From Vibrio viridaestus (GTDB lineage: Bacteria > Pseudomonadota > Gammaproteobacteria > Enterobacterales > Vibrionaceae): 64,000 nucleotides of DNA. The stretch lies in the NCBI RefSeq assembly GCF_003856525.1, contig NZ_RJVQ01000005.1, positions 124,001-188,000 on the forward strand. Direction: 5' to 3'. Below are positions 9,626-19,013 of this stretch, in pieces. The position numbers and the translations under genes are program-made. A model generated the notes under the pieces. It was given only the letters and a program-made list of their open reading frames with translations. It made no database searches and was not told the DNA's origin. The number at the start of each line of letters is the position of its first letter. The first letter of the stretch is position 1.

Positions 9626-9774
9626 AGTCGTCAATCAAAGTTAGATAACTGAAAACTACTTTATTTTTACTATTCTCGTCAATATTAATTAAAGAACTTT
9701 TTAAAAATCAATAAATGAGAATAACAAAGAGATGAAATGAGGAAATAGCAGAAAACCAGAGGAATTGAATTTTT

Positions 9775-9799
9775 GAGCATGGCGACTGGCGCCATGCTC
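9775..9799. terminator. hairpin downstream of the cold-shock gene
   Basis: A perfect 10-bp stem (GAGCATGGCG / CGCCATGCTC) with a 5-base loop begins 8 bases after the stop of the cold-shock gene (minus strand). The minus-strand sequence after the stem is AAAAATTC, so a proper T-run is missing. It could be an inefficient terminator or a 3' protective structure. Confidence 0.5.
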
Positions 9800-9807
9800 G
9801 CAAGAAC

Positions 9808-10017
9808 TTAAAGCGCTGTTACGTTAGCTGCTTGTGGTCCTTTTTTACCTTGTTCAACGTCAAAGCTTACGCGTTGACCTTCAGCAAGAGTCTTGAAACC
9901 GTCAGAAACGATTGAGTTGAAGTGTACGAACACATCACTGCCGCCGTTGTCTTGAGTGATAAAACCAAAACCTTTAGTTTCGTTAAACCATTTTACTGAA
10001 CCAGTCACTTTAGACAT
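9808..10017 (-). CDS. CspA-family cold-shock protein
   Basis: A 69-residue single cold-shock domain protein that binds single-stranded RNA/DNA. RNP1 (KGFGFITQ) and RNP2 (VFVHF) are both intact, as are the invariant [11 protein letters not shown] and the C-terminal KKGPQAANV. It closely resembles the cold-shock protein encoded on Vibrio chromosome II (cspV type), though the Csp paralogues are too similar to name this one securely. The start is well supported (AGAGG upstream). It is monocistronic, and the 297 bases upstream carry no gene and would hold its promoter and leader. Confidence 0.96.
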   Translation of the reverse strand: MSKVTGSVKWFNETKGFGFITQDNGGSDVFVHFNSIVSDGFKTLAEGQRVSFDVEQGKKGPQAANVTAL

Positions 10018-10314
10018 AGAAACCTCTATCTTTTATTTTGTTTTAAACTTAAATGTATGACGCTCTTAAACAGAAACTATTATATGGAACTATGAAGAGA
10101 AGCTGTCGCAGGAGCTATACGAAGGGTATCGAAAGATGACTGGAATAACTTTTACTTACTGTATCAATAATAGCTCAATCACAGGAGCTGGTTAGCAGTA
10201 TACATAGGTTTGAAATAATAACTAGTTTTATTTTTCAGGCTGGCAAGTATGGAATATCCATATGCCTATGCTAAACCAGCCGTTGTGACATTGTACTAAA
10301 AATAAATAGATTCT

Positions 10315-10626
10315 CTATTTACCCATCATACTCACTAAACGTACCGCAGGAGATAGATGTTTGACTCTATCTAGATTTACAGATTTGATATCGCTGACCG
10401 CGAAAACACGCCCCCATTCTGAATTTTTGACGTAATCGCCGTGCATTTCATAGATGTCATCATTGTTAACTTCTATCTTGCCCATACGCTGTTTGAAGCG
10501 CAGCAAGCTTTTCACATCTGACTCATCCATTGCAGCATCAGGCTCGAGGTTTCTTACTTCAATAACAGCTAAACGACCATCGTTAGATTGTTGTAACACT
10601 TGATTTAACTTACCGATAATCATCAT
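10315..10626 (-). CDS. uncharacterised 103-residue protein
   Basis: I do not recognise this protein. It is small and probably cytosolic, with no signal peptide or membrane segment. It has an alternating strand/helix pattern (IGKLNQVLQQ, RLAVIEVRNL, a central acidic stretch, VFAVSDIKSVNLD). The start is supported by GAGGTGATCCT before two consecutive ATG codons. It stands alone between the cold-shock gene and a 446-base gap, so context gives no hint of its role. Confidence 0.6.
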   Translation of the reverse strand: MMIIGKLNQVLQQSNDGRLAVIEVRNLEPDAAMDESDVKSLLRFKQRMGKIEVNNDDIYEMHGDYVKNSEWGRVFAVSDIKSVNLDRVKHLSPAVRLVSMMGK

Positions 10627-11072
10627 AGGATCACCTCATTTTGTATGTAAACTTTTAAAAAGCAACGTGATACAAAATCCTATAATTTCATTCACCTAAC
10701 TCATCATTGGATAACTCCGCTGGCGAAATTGGGTGTTAGCTCCCTCTTGTTGTTTCTGTTGCCACTCTCGTTAATAAAATAAAAATAATATTTTTTTGAT
10801 GACCGTAACAGCACTAAAGTTTGTTGTGTAATCGACTGTTTTTAATCATTAACCTTAGTTTACTCCTTTCATTATCGACTTTGTATATCTGGGTCACGAA
10901 GCGAAGAAAAATAGTGCCACATTATTTCTGTAAATAAATTTTGACAGGAAAATCAGCAGCAAGCCTCCCATCATTAAAATTTCTTAATAAGATTAAGTTT
11001 ATTTCGTTTTTCTAATCATCATTGGCCTTGCATACTGCCAGCAACAAAAATAAGCAGGTATTCAGGTTTTTC
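10627..11072. other. 446-base gene-free stretch
   Basis: AT-rich spacer between two divergent genes, which must contain both promoters. I see no convincing ORF, terminator or strong inverted repeat. An AGGT before the ATG at 11073 is the ribosome binding site of the LysE-type gene. A small RNA cannot be excluded from the sequence alone. Confidence 0.4.
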
Positions 11073-11684
11073 ATGTTAACTTCTTCAATTCTAACTGGCT
11101 TCACGACAGGTGCGGGTCTTATCGTATGTATTGGCTCACAGAATGCGTACGTACTGAGACAAGGACTCTTACGCAGTCACATCGGAACGGTTGCAGCAGT
11201 ATGTATTTTAAGCGACGTAGCACTTATTGTTGCAGGTATCGCGGGGTTAGGTTTTTTAATCGACACTTTTCCCAATTTGTTCGTTCTGGTGCGCTATGCG
11301 GGAGCACTGTTTCTTGGTGTGAACTGTCTATTAGCAGCGACGAGAGCTTGGAAGGGAAGCGAGGGTTTGACTCCCGCAACTCAGGCAAAACAGTCCAGAA
11401 TCAAAATACTCATGACCAGTTTGGCCTACACCTGGCTAAACCCTCATGTCTATATCGATACTGTTTTTATGCTAGGCAGCCTTTCACTGCATTATTCTGA
11501 AGGTGAACGCTGGTACTTTGGTTTCGGAGCAATCAGCGCAAGTGTACTTTGGTTCCTATCAATTTCTTACGGAGCCAAACTTTTGCAGCCACTGTTTACT
11601 AACCAAACAGCTTGGAGAGTTCTCGATCTACTGATCGCACTGCTAATGGGATACTTTTGTATAACGTTACTCCTAATTAATTGA
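11073..11684 (+). CDS. LysE/ArgO-family amino-acid exporter
   Basis: A 203-residue inner-membrane protein with about six hydrophobic segments. The N-terminus TTGAGLIVCIGSQNAYVLRQG carries the family signature (G-x-Q-N-A-x-V-x-x-Q-G), and a second conserved stretch is AYTWLNPHVYID. This matches the LysE superfamily that exports basic amino acids (LysE, ArgO) by proton exchange. I start at ATG 11073, which follows an AGGT; an in-frame TTG further upstream would add a non-hydrophobic tail unusual for the family. Lysine versus arginine cannot be settled here. Confidence 0.88.
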   Translation: MLTSSILTGFTTGAGLIVCIGSQNAYVLRQGLLRSHIGTVAAVCILSDVALIVAGIAGLGFLIDTFPNLFVLVRYAGALFLGVNCLLAATRAWKGSEGLTPATQAKQSRIKILMTSLAYTWLNPHVYIDTVFMLGSLSLHYSEGERWYFGFGAISASVLWFLSISYGAKLLQPLFTNQTAWRVLDLLIALLMGYFCITLLLIN

Positions 11685-11841
11685 CGTCATGATTGAATGA
11701 GTAAAAGCATCAATTAAACAACGATAATTTAGTGATTTTAATCCAAATTTTATCAGATTTTATTTCGATCTTAGTCCGCAATTTGCAAGGTTTGTATTCA
11801 CATCATATTCTTAAGAGTATTCCTGTGAATTGCGTGACTTC

Positions 11842-13410
11842 ATGATAAACAGACAAAAAATACAAAATTGGCTTACGCTGCGTATCTTGATCGTGGCTTT
11901 AAGCCTACTTGCCATGGCTGTCACCTTGTCCAACTCTCTTTACGCCACCTATAAAGTCGAGAAAGAGGTTATCTTTAACAGTACTCTCGAATCCAATCGC
12001 GTCTACGCATCTAAGCTTGCAACCATGGCCGATATGCTCATCGAATCAGCCCAAAAACAACTGAAGCTCAGTGCATCATCCGTTTCAAACTCATTAAACG
12101 ACGTGCCCCAGATTCAAAAGGAAATCAATCGCTTGCATCAGCAAAGTAATATTTTTAACTCCGTCGTTTTTGCTGATGCAGATAATGTAGTGAAGGCGAT
12201 TGTACCGGAGAGACTGAATTTGCTGGGTGTGAAAATGACTGAGCCAGAAACGCTTGAACCAATAAAACGCAGAATTCCGTTAATAAGCCAACCCTTTATA
12301 TCTGCAGCAGACAATCATTTGGTACTGATTTCCGCGCCCGTTTTTTCTTCACAGGGAGACTATAAAGGCTACGTTGGTGGGACAATCTATTTGCAAAAAG
12401 AAAGCATTCTTTCGAAATTACTTATACATCATGATCACCAGGATGGGTCCTACATTTACGTTGTCGATACGAATAAAAGGCTGATCTACCACCCGAAGGC
12501 TTCACGTATTGGAGAAATAGTAAATAATAATGAGGTCATTAATTTAGTTATCGCGAAGCAAATGGGATCCCAGCGCGTGATTAATTCCAAGGGAGTGGAT
12601 ATGCTGGCGGGCTATGCGCCAGTAATAAATGCTGGCTGGGGCATTGTCGCTCAGCGACCAGTTTCTGCTGCACTGTCATTGTTAGATCATCGAATGAATA
12701 TGGTCGTATTGTTTTCCATTCCCATGGTCGCTATCACACTATTTTTGATTTGGTTCATTTCTGGCGCCATATCGAGACCATTATGGCAACTTGCTAAAGA
12801 GGTTTCCCCTGAGACGGAGACCAAACGTGCTCCGTTGACGAAACGAGAAATGCACCCTTGGTATTACGAAGCGATTAAGTTAAAAGAATCATTCTCAGGC
12901 TCTTTGGATTTAATGACACAGACAATCAATAAACTGCACAAAGATAGTCATTCCGATCCTTTAACTGGCCTATTAAATCGCCGTGGTATGGATAAAGCTA
13001 TCGAATATTACACATCAAACAAGCTGTCAGCATCGATAGTCGCCATTGATATTGATAATTTTAAAATGATCAATGATACCTTTGGTCACGACGCGGGTGA
13101 TCAAGTCATTATCAGTTTAGCGGAGTTAATGCAGAACAAAACGCGTAAAGACGATCTGATATGTCGTACCGGTGGTGACGAATTCATCATTATTCTTAAT
13201 GCTGTTGACATTACAACGGCACAGATAATCGCAGAAAAATTGAGAGCGAGCATCGAACACAACCCATTTGAAACAGTGGAAAGAGTAACGACTTCTATCG
13301 GAATTTCTCTTTACAACCCAACTATCAACACATTCGATGATGCCCTTAAGCTAGCCGATCAAGCTCTATACAAAGCTAAATCTAAAGGGCGTAATCAAAT
13401 TTCCATCTAA
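11842..13410 (+). CDS. diguanylate cyclase with periplasmic Cache sensor
   Basis: A 522-residue membrane protein that should make cyclic di-GMP. An N-terminal transmembrane helix (about 12-32) is followed by a periplasmic double-Cache type sensor of about 240 residues, a second helix (about 283-305) and a GGDEF domain. The active-site motif GGDEF is intact at residues 444-448, preceded by the inhibitory RxxD site (RKDD) at the standard five-residue distance, so feedback inhibition by c-di-GMP is expected. I use the ATG at 11842; a TTG four codons upstream is possible and neither has a strong ribosome binding site. The ligand is unknown. Confidence 0.93.
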   Translation: MINRQKIQNWLTLRILIVALSLLAMAVTLSNSLYATYKVEKEVIFNSTLESNRVYASKLATMADMLIESAQKQLKLSASSVSNSLNDVPQIQKEINRLHQQSNIFNSVVFADADNVVKAIVPERLNLLGVKMTEPETLEPIKRRIPLISQPFISAADNHLVLISAPVFSSQGDYKGYVGGTIYLQKESILSKLLIHHDHQDGSYIYVVDTNKRLIYHPKASRIGEIVNNNEVINLVIAKQMGSQRVINSKGVDMLAGYAPVINAGWGIVAQRPVSAALSLLDHRMNMVVLFSIPMVAITLFLIWFISGAISRPLWQLAKEVSPETETKRAPLTKREMHPWYYEAIKLKESFSGSLDLMTQTINKLHKDSHSDPLTGLLNRRGMDKAIEYYTSNKLSASIVAIDIDNFKMINDTFGHDAGDQVIISLAELMQNKTRKDDLICRTGGDEFIIILNAVDITTAQIIAEKLRASIEHNPFETVERVTTSIGISLYNPTINTFDDALKLADQALYKAKSKGRNQISI

Positions 13411-13562
13411 TTTCATCACAAATTTTATCAAACCATTGCAATAGGCGCTTTTTATTCCATCAAATCGGGCAAATTATCGCAATGTGGTTTAGATTTAAAG
13501 ATGTGTTAGTTAAACACGGCACACAACGTCACGTTCTAAGCATCGCGGGCTAAAAAACAATA

Positions 13563-15101
13563 ATGACAATCAGGAAAGACGTTATTCCCAGTATTCTAAT
13601 CAAAGTACTGATCACCATATTATGCGTGGAAGGTGCGATCATGATTAGTTTTCATCTTCTATTTCCCCAAATAGAAGGTTGGACAATGATACTTACAGAT
13701 ATTGCGGCTCTAGGACTTATCTCAACACCGATAGTCTACTATGTCGTTATCCACCCCATTTTACGCCGTGCCGTTTCAGCCAATCTTTCAGATGAAGAGA
13801 ATAAAGACAAACTTACTTCTCTGTATCGCGATCTCGAATTTCAGAAATTGACTCTTGATGAACACGCTATCGTGAGTATCGCCGATATTCGCGGTAATAT
13901 TATTTACGTTAACGACAAGTTCTGCGAAATTAGTGGTTTCCCCCGAGAAGAGCTGATGGGTAATAATCATCGCATGCTTAGTTCAGGACATCACCCTAAA
14001 GCCTTCTTCATCGAAATGTGGCAAACCATAGGTCGTGGAAAACCGTGGCATGGCGATATAAAAAATAAGGCGAAGGATGGTTATTTTTATTGGGTTAGTG
14101 CAACGATAGTCCCTTTCTTACGACAAAATGGTAAACCATTTCAATATGTTGCTGTTCGTACTGATATTACCAAACAAAAGAGTATGGAAGAGGCATTAAA
14201 GCAAGCTCAACGGCTAGGAAATATGGGGAGCTGGACATTAGATATACATACCCACGAACTCGTGTGGTCTGATGAAATTTATAACATTTTAGGCTTTGAG
14301 TCAGACCAACACAAAACCAGTGTGGAGGCATTTTATAATTCCGTCCATCCAGAAGACAGAGAATACATTCAGAGCCAATATGACCGATCTTTGCTTAATC
14401 CTGAGGAAGCCTACGATGTAGAGCACCGAATTTTACGCAATGATACGGGTGAAGTTCGCTGGGTACATGAAAAGTGTGTCCATCATTACAACGAAGACGG
14501 CAAAGTCGTGCGCTCAGAAGGTACTATTCAGGACATTACAGAGCGCAAGCATTCAGAAGAAAAAATTCATACGTTAGCAATGACGGATCAATTGACAGGT
14601 TTGGCCAACAGGAATCAATTTTTCTCTCAATTTGATCAGCTGCTAGAACTCGCTCAATTAGGTGAGAGAACACTCTCAGTGATCACTCTTGACTTGGATA
14701 AGTTCAAACCAGTTAATGACAGTTTCGGCCACAAAGTTGGCGATGACCTGCTTACAGAGGTCGCAAAAATATTAACTCGAAGTTGTCGACAAGACGATAT
14801 TATCGCTCGCTTGGGCGGTGATGAGTTCGCAGTACTAATTTTCGATCAACCCAATATGGAAACCATCAGACAGGTTGCTGAACGCATTCTTAATGAAATT
14901 AATCAGCCGTTAATAATTGCGGGTCATAACATCCATGTTAGCGCCAGTATCGGTATTGCTCAATTTCCTGTAGATGGTGATGATAAAGATAGCTTACTGG
15001 AGAAAGCAGATTTAGCTCTCTATCACATCAAACATCAAGGACGAAATGGTGTATGTGTCTATCGGTCTGATCTAACTTGGGAAACCGACAAAGCACTTTA
15101 G
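13563..15101 (+). CDS. PAS-PAS diguanylate cyclase
   Basis: A 512-residue c-di-GMP synthase. It has two N-terminal transmembrane helices with a very short loop (about 9-32 and 38-62). A PAS domain follows (about 90-205, containing the NDKFCEISGF and FYWVSATIVP motifs), then a second PAS_3-like domain (about 210-325). The GGDEF domain has intact GGDEF at 418-422 and an RQDD inhibitory site five residues before it. There is no EAL or HD-GYP domain. It lies 152 bases after another diguanylate cyclase on the same strand; the two may share a transcript, but an internal promoter is equally possible. Confidence 0.93.
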   Translation: MTIRKDVIPSILIKVLITILCVEGAIMISFHLLFPQIEGWTMILTDIAALGLISTPIVYYVVIHPILRRAVSANLSDEENKDKLTSLYRDLEFQKLTLDEHAIVSIADIRGNIIYVNDKFCEISGFPREELMGNNHRMLSSGHHPKAFFIEMWQTIGRGKPWHGDIKNKAKDGYFYWVSATIVPFLRQNGKPFQYVAVRTDITKQKSMEEALKQAQRLGNMGSWTLDIHTHELVWSDEIYNILGFESDQHKTSVEAFYNSVHPEDREYIQSQYDRSLLNPEEAYDVEHRILRNDTGEVRWVHEKCVHHYNEDGKVVRSEGTIQDITERKHSEEKIHTLAMTDQLTGLANRNQFFSQFDQLLELAQLGERTLSVITLDLDKFKPVNDSFGHKVGDDLLTEVAKILTRSCRQDDIIARLGGDEFAVLIFDQPNMETIRQVAERILNEINQPLIIAGHNIHVSASIGIAQFPVDGDDKDSLLEKADLALYHIKHQGRNGVCVYRSDLTWETDKAL

Positions 15102-15108
15102 TTGCTTA

Positions 15109-15546
15109 CTATTGATTGAAAATCGAGTAATCAACTTCCGCTAGGGGAATCAAGTGATTACCAAAATCAAACTCACCCAGTGCAACTCCTCCCGTCAGTG
15201 CAAGTGTTGCCATGATACAAGCGGTGCTTAAAGATAAGCGTTCCCAACGACTGGCATCGACAGAAAAGAGTAGCGGGAAAGCTAACAATAGAAACAGCCA
15301 AATCGGCGACGACATACTCCACCACTCCACGTTGACCTGAGTTGCTGACCAAACCAGTGTTAGAATAAGGAATACAGAGTAGGAGTAGAAAGTGTGCGAG
15401 TATCCCTTAAATGCAAAGAAACCATTCAGTAACAGTAATATCCCCGCAATCAAACAATCTAAATTTGAATTTAAAGAAGCGAAATAGCTTCCAACTGTAA
15501 ACAATACGATTCCATTTAAGGTTGTTAAAAATGCGAAGAGTTTCAT
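15109..15546 (-). CDS. uncharacterised integral membrane protein (about 145 residues)
   Basis: I do not recognise the family. The protein has about four hydrophobic helices (around 5-25, 28-50, 55-75 and 80-125) in a compact inner-membrane fold. I choose the ATG at 15544-15546 because GGAG precedes it at normal spacing; an upstream ATG would add four residues with a poorer site. It is convergent with the PAS-GGDEF gene, ending only 7 bases from it. Confidence 0.6.
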   Translation of the reverse strand: MKLFAFLTTLNGIVLFTVGSYFASLNSNLDCLIAGILLLLNGFFAFKGYSHTFYSYSVFLILTLVWSATQVNVEWWSMSSPIWLFLLLAFPLLFSVDASRWERLSLSTACIMATLALTGGVALGEFDFGNHLIPLAEVDYSIFNQ

Positions 15547-15863
15547 TGTTATCTCCATACTTATTCTTATATTGCACTGTTCGCCATCCTTGGTCTTTCA
15601 ATAAGGTGATTATCAGTTTGCAATGTTTGTGAAAAATTTACTTAGACTACGAAACAACAAGCAAAATATGTGCTCAAAATATATTATTATACGAAAATTA
15701 TTTTTTTTATATTTAAAAACAGAAACTTAAAACAAGAAAACATCAGGTAATTCGGTTATTCCTGAGTAAGTTCCTAGTAAGCTGATGGTAGTAATTTCAA
15801 CTTTTAGTCAGTAGAAAGGAAATTTTTACCAACGAAGGACAAGTCAGTGTGAAGAGTTGGTGA
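15547..15863. other. 317-base gene-free stretch
   Basis: Very AT-rich spacer between the small membrane-protein gene and the 3' end of the TRAP/amidohydrolase operon. No convincing ORF is present. Nothing beyond the promoter of the membrane-protein gene is expected here. Confidence 0.4.
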
Positions 15864-15905
15864 GAAAAATTGACATGCTCTTTAATCGTGAGGCTAAAGA
15901 GCATG
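15864..15905 (-). terminator. terminator of the TRAP/amidohydrolase operon
   Basis: An 11-bp perfect stem (CATGCTCTTTA / TAAAGAGCATG, 15874-15905) with a 10-base loop lies directly after the amidohydrolase stop. On the minus strand it is followed by TCAATTTTT, an adequate T-run. It fits a Rho-independent terminator for the whole minus-strand operon. Confidence 0.75.
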
Positions 15906-15914
15906 ACAACCTAT

Positions 15915-17141
15915 TTACAGCTCGTTTTTATAAATCCGTCCCGCTTTCATAATTAGATTCAGGTGCTGTTCAGGCTTAGTGAGAACATGGATGTCTTGCA
16001 GAGGATTACTATTTAATACCAATAAATCAGCTCTAGCTCCTACAATGACTTCACCAAATGTCCCTGTATATCCGAACGCATCAGCGGCGTTACATGTGGC
16101 AGCACGAATTAAATCTTCCGAAGAAACGACTGGAGATCTTAACGCAAATTCAGTCAGCTGATGACGTTCCATTTGCCCCAGTAGATCGCTACCGAATAAC
16201 ATTTTGACACCAGAATCATAGGCTAATTTTAACGCTTTGTGCCCAGCATCCAAAACATCATAGACTTTACGCTGTAATACTTCAGGCAAACCAGCTTCAA
16301 CCCCCTCTTTTGCTAATGCATCATATATAATAAGTGTGGGGGTTAAATACGCATCATGTTCAATGAATAACTGACAACTCTCTTCATCCAAAAGATTGCC
16401 ATGCTCAATGGTCTTGATACCTCGTCTCAGCAAACGATTAATAGCCCTAGCCGTATAGGCATGAGCCATAGTATGAATATTTGCCGCTTCCGCTTCCTGA
16501 ACAACGGCATCAATTTCATCTAATGAAAACTGAGTACTATCGACGCGATCGGTTGGTGATGCAACGCCTCCGGATGCCATAATCTTGATCTGTGTAGCCC
16601 CTTTTCTGATTTCATCACGACATGCCCTTCTTACTTCATCAACACCATCACATACCCGACCAAGACCAGCACAACAGAGACATCCCTCAAAATGCTGTTG
16701 GCCTTTCCCTCTCATGTCCCCGTGTCCACCAGTTTGTGATAAGGCTTTACCGCAAAATAAGATTCTAGGACCGATCAGCGCATCTTCGTCAACAGCTTGA
16801 GCCAAACCATAATCGGCACCTCCTGCATCACGAACCGTTGTGAATCCACGCATCAACATATTTTTCAGCATTGGAACCGTCTGTGCTGTCACGTACGATG
16901 GAGACAAACTACCTAACAAGGCGAAGTCAGGGGTAATTGCTGTCACGTGGACATGGGAATCACACATTCCTGGCATCAAATATTTACCCTGTAAATCGAT
17001 CGTTTTTGCTGTTTGAGACTCGAATGGCAAATCAGAAATATCTTTTATTACACCGTCTTCTACTAAAATATATTTGTCTTTTACTAACTCCCCACTTCTA
17101 GTATCAATAAACGTGACATTTTCAAAAATAGTATTATCCAT
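15915..17141 (-). CDS. amidohydrolase-family metal-dependent hydrolase (imidazolonepropionase/prolidase-like)
   Basis: A 408-residue cytosolic TIM-barrel hydrolase. The first metal-binding motif is CDSHVHV (H63, H65). Further family landmarks are IKIMASGG (the Lys likely carbamylated), MAHAYT, IEHGNLLD and the C-terminal Asp in LFGSDL. The overall pattern matches the amidohydrolase subgroup annotated as imidazolonepropionase-related or Xaa-Pro dipeptidase-like, which cleaves cyclic or acylated amides. It is the last gene of the operon, 12 bases after dctM, so it probably processes the compound imported by the TRAP system. The substrate is unknown. Confidence 0.88.
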   Translation of the reverse strand: MDNTIFENVTFIDTRSGELVKDKYILVEDGVIKDISDLPFESQTAKTIDLQGKYLMPGMCDSHVHVTAITPDFALLGSLSPSYVTAQTVPMLKNMLMRGFTTVRDAGGADYGLAQAVDEDALIGPRILFCGKALSQTGGHGDMRGKGQQHFEGCLCCAGLGRVCDGVDEVRRACRDEIRKGATQIKIMASGGVASPTDRVDSTQFSLDEIDAVVQEAEAANIHTMAHAYTARAINRLLRRGIKTIEHGNLLDEESCQLFIEHDAYLTPTLIIYDALAKEGVEAGLPEVLQRKVYDVLDAGHKALKLAYDSGVKMLFGSDLLGQMERHQLTEFALRSPVVSSEDLIRAATCNAADAFGYTGTFGEVIVGARADLLVLNSNPLQDIHVLTKPEQHLNLIMKAGRIYKNEL

Positions 17142-17153
17142 AATCGTAACCTT

Positions 17154-18461
17154 TTATAACATCTGTTGAGGTAAGTAGAGAGATAGTGCAGGAATCAGAA
17201 TAATCAGCAGCAGTGCGATGATATCCATAAAAATAAACCAGCTTACTCCTTTAAATACTTGAGGAAGGGTAACAATGTTCCCCAAAGCGCCTTTGATAAC
17301 GTAAACGTTGAGACCAATTGGTGGTGTAACCAAGCCAACTTCAAGTAATTTCACAATAATGATGCCGAACCATACGAGGTTAAGATCAGCCCCCTGTACT
17401 AAGGGGAGAATGAGAGGTAATGTCAAAAGCATCAAACCAATAGAGTCAATGAACATTCCCAGCACTAAATATATCAACGCGACTGATAGCAATATCCACC
17501 AGGTATCTGTACTGACACTTAAGATTAAGTTTGAAAAAGCAGTTGGTACACCACTCAAGGCAAGAAACCGAGTAAATAACAGCGACCCAATTAGAATAAT
17601 AAAGATACTAGCTGTACTCATTGCACTACTACAAAGAGCTGACTTAACCGCTTTAGTTGTAAGAGTTTTACGAAAAAATGCGACAATAGCGGCAATACAA
17701 GCACCAACCGCTCCAGCTTCAGTTGGAGAGAATATACCGTTAAAAATACCACCCAATACAACGGCAATGAGCACGGGCAATGGCCAAATTTGCTTGAGGC
17801 TGTCGAACTTACTCTCTTCTGGTGGATTGTTGAGACTATCGCCGGCTAAACGAGGGTTGCGCTTTACTCGTATCATAATCATTAAAATGTAGAGTCCAGC
17901 AGACATGATTCCTGGTAAAAATCCCGCCATAAACAGTTGTCCTACAGACACCTGAGCATAGACTCCATAGAGTACTAGCAATACACTCGGTGGAATAAGA
18001 GAACCGAGCGTACCGGATGCAGCAATGGTTCCTGTCGCTAAACCTTTATCATAGTTATACTTGAGCATCTCAGGTACAGCGATACGTGACATAGCGGCAG
18101 ACGTTGCAACACTAGAGCCAGAAGCAGCAGCAAAAAAGGCAGACGCTAAAACGCTAGATACTGCTAGTCCCCCAGGAACTTTATGTAGATAAACGCGCAT
18201 CGCCTGAAACAGCCCTTGAGTCATATTAGTCGTACTGCACAAATACCCCATGAACAAGAACATAGGCGCTGCCGATAACTCCCACTGTCCGGCAAAGTCG
18301 TATGGCGTTGCTGAAACCAACCCCCAAGCTACATTCATGTTGGTCATTAGCGCAATACCAGCAATAGAGATCAAACCAAGAGCAACACCTATTGGAACCC
18401 GTATCGCAATCAAAATAAGAGCGACAAGAATCCCTCCCAACCCGATGTCAAGATTAGTCAT
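17154..18461 (-). CDS. dctM: TRAP transporter large permease (DctM)
   Basis: A 435-residue inner-membrane protein with about 12 hydrophobic helices, the usual DctM length. Family landmarks include ATSAAMSRIAVPEMLKY, GTIAASGTLGSLIPPS and FSPTEAGAVG. It forms the sodium-driven transport channel with DctQ, fed by the periplasmic protein DctP. It is encoded 33 bases after dctQ. The substrate is not determined by this subunit; the amidohydrolase next door suggests an amide or cyclic amino-acid derivative. Confidence 0.95.
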   Translation of the reverse strand: MTNLDIGLGGILVALILIAIRVPIGVALGLISIAGIALMTNMNVAWGLVSATPYDFAGQWELSAAPMFLFMGYLCSTTNMTQGLFQAMRVYLHKVPGGLAVSSVLASAFFAAASGSSVATSAAMSRIAVPEMLKYNYDKGLATGTIAASGTLGSLIPPSVLLVLYGVYAQVSVGQLFMAGFLPGIMSAGLYILMIMIRVKRNPRLAGDSLNNPPEESKFDSLKQIWPLPVLIAVVLGGIFNGIFSPTEAGAVGACIAAIVAFFRKTLTTKAVKSALCSSAMSTASIFIILIGSLLFTRFLALSGVPTAFSNLILSVSTDTWWILLSVALIYLVLGMFIDSIGLMLLTLPLILPLVQGADLNLVWFGIIIVKLLEVGLVTPPIGLNVYVIKGALGNIVTLPQVFKGVSWFIFMDIIALLLIILIPALSLYLPQQML

Positions 18462-18494
18462 TTTAGAATCCTTTCTTATTAATTAATGATGCAG

Positions 18495-19013
18495 TTAGTA
18501 CATGTTAGTTGTTGGATAGAGGATGGATTTTTTCCTGAATGCTTCTAGCATATTCGATAGCGTCGCCAAACTGATCGCAAAGAATCCGATGGGTAACGCC
18601 CACCGGCTAGGCCAAATATAGAAGGTATAGTTTGCCATCGCCGTTTCTAAGTTAAGGGTCGCACGAGTTGCATCTAGAAAACCTTGATAGCCCAGCATGG
18701 CAAAGTAGACAATCCCTAGAAAGCAGCCAAACATATAAACAGGATACTTCAACCATTGGGGAAAACGTTCGATAACAACATCAACACAAATATGCTCGCG
18801 TTGCTTTTCAACGTAAGACAACGACAAGAAAATTGCGCATACCATATAGTAGTAGGACACGATCTCTAGAGTGCTTTGAAATGACGTTCCCATAACGTGT
18901 CTGAGCAATACATCTAAAGAAATGTGAATTGCCATAAGTAAAATAAAGATACAACTAACAACCATCGTCACATTAGATATAACGGAAGATATTTTATCAA
19001 TTACCCTATACAT
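18495..19013 (-). CDS. dctQ: TRAP transporter small permease (DctQ)
   Basis: A 172-residue inner-membrane protein with four predicted helices (about 12-35, 48-70, 88-110, 130-150). It carries the DctQ hallmark of an acidic/basic loop after helix 2 (YVEKQREHICVDVV). It pairs with DctM to form the TRAP membrane unit. Its ATG lies immediately next to the stop codon of the TetR gene, with no space between, so its ribosome binding site is inside that gene and translation is probably coupled. Confidence 0.92.
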   Translation of the reverse strand: MYRVIDKISSVISNVTMVVSCIFILLMAIHISLDVLLRHVMGTSFQSTLEIVSYYYMVCAIFLSLSYVEKQREHICVDVVIERFPQWLKYPVYMFGCFLGIVYFAMLGYQGFLDATRATLNLETAMANYTFYIWPSRWALPIGFFAISLATLSNMLEAFRKKSILYPTTNMY

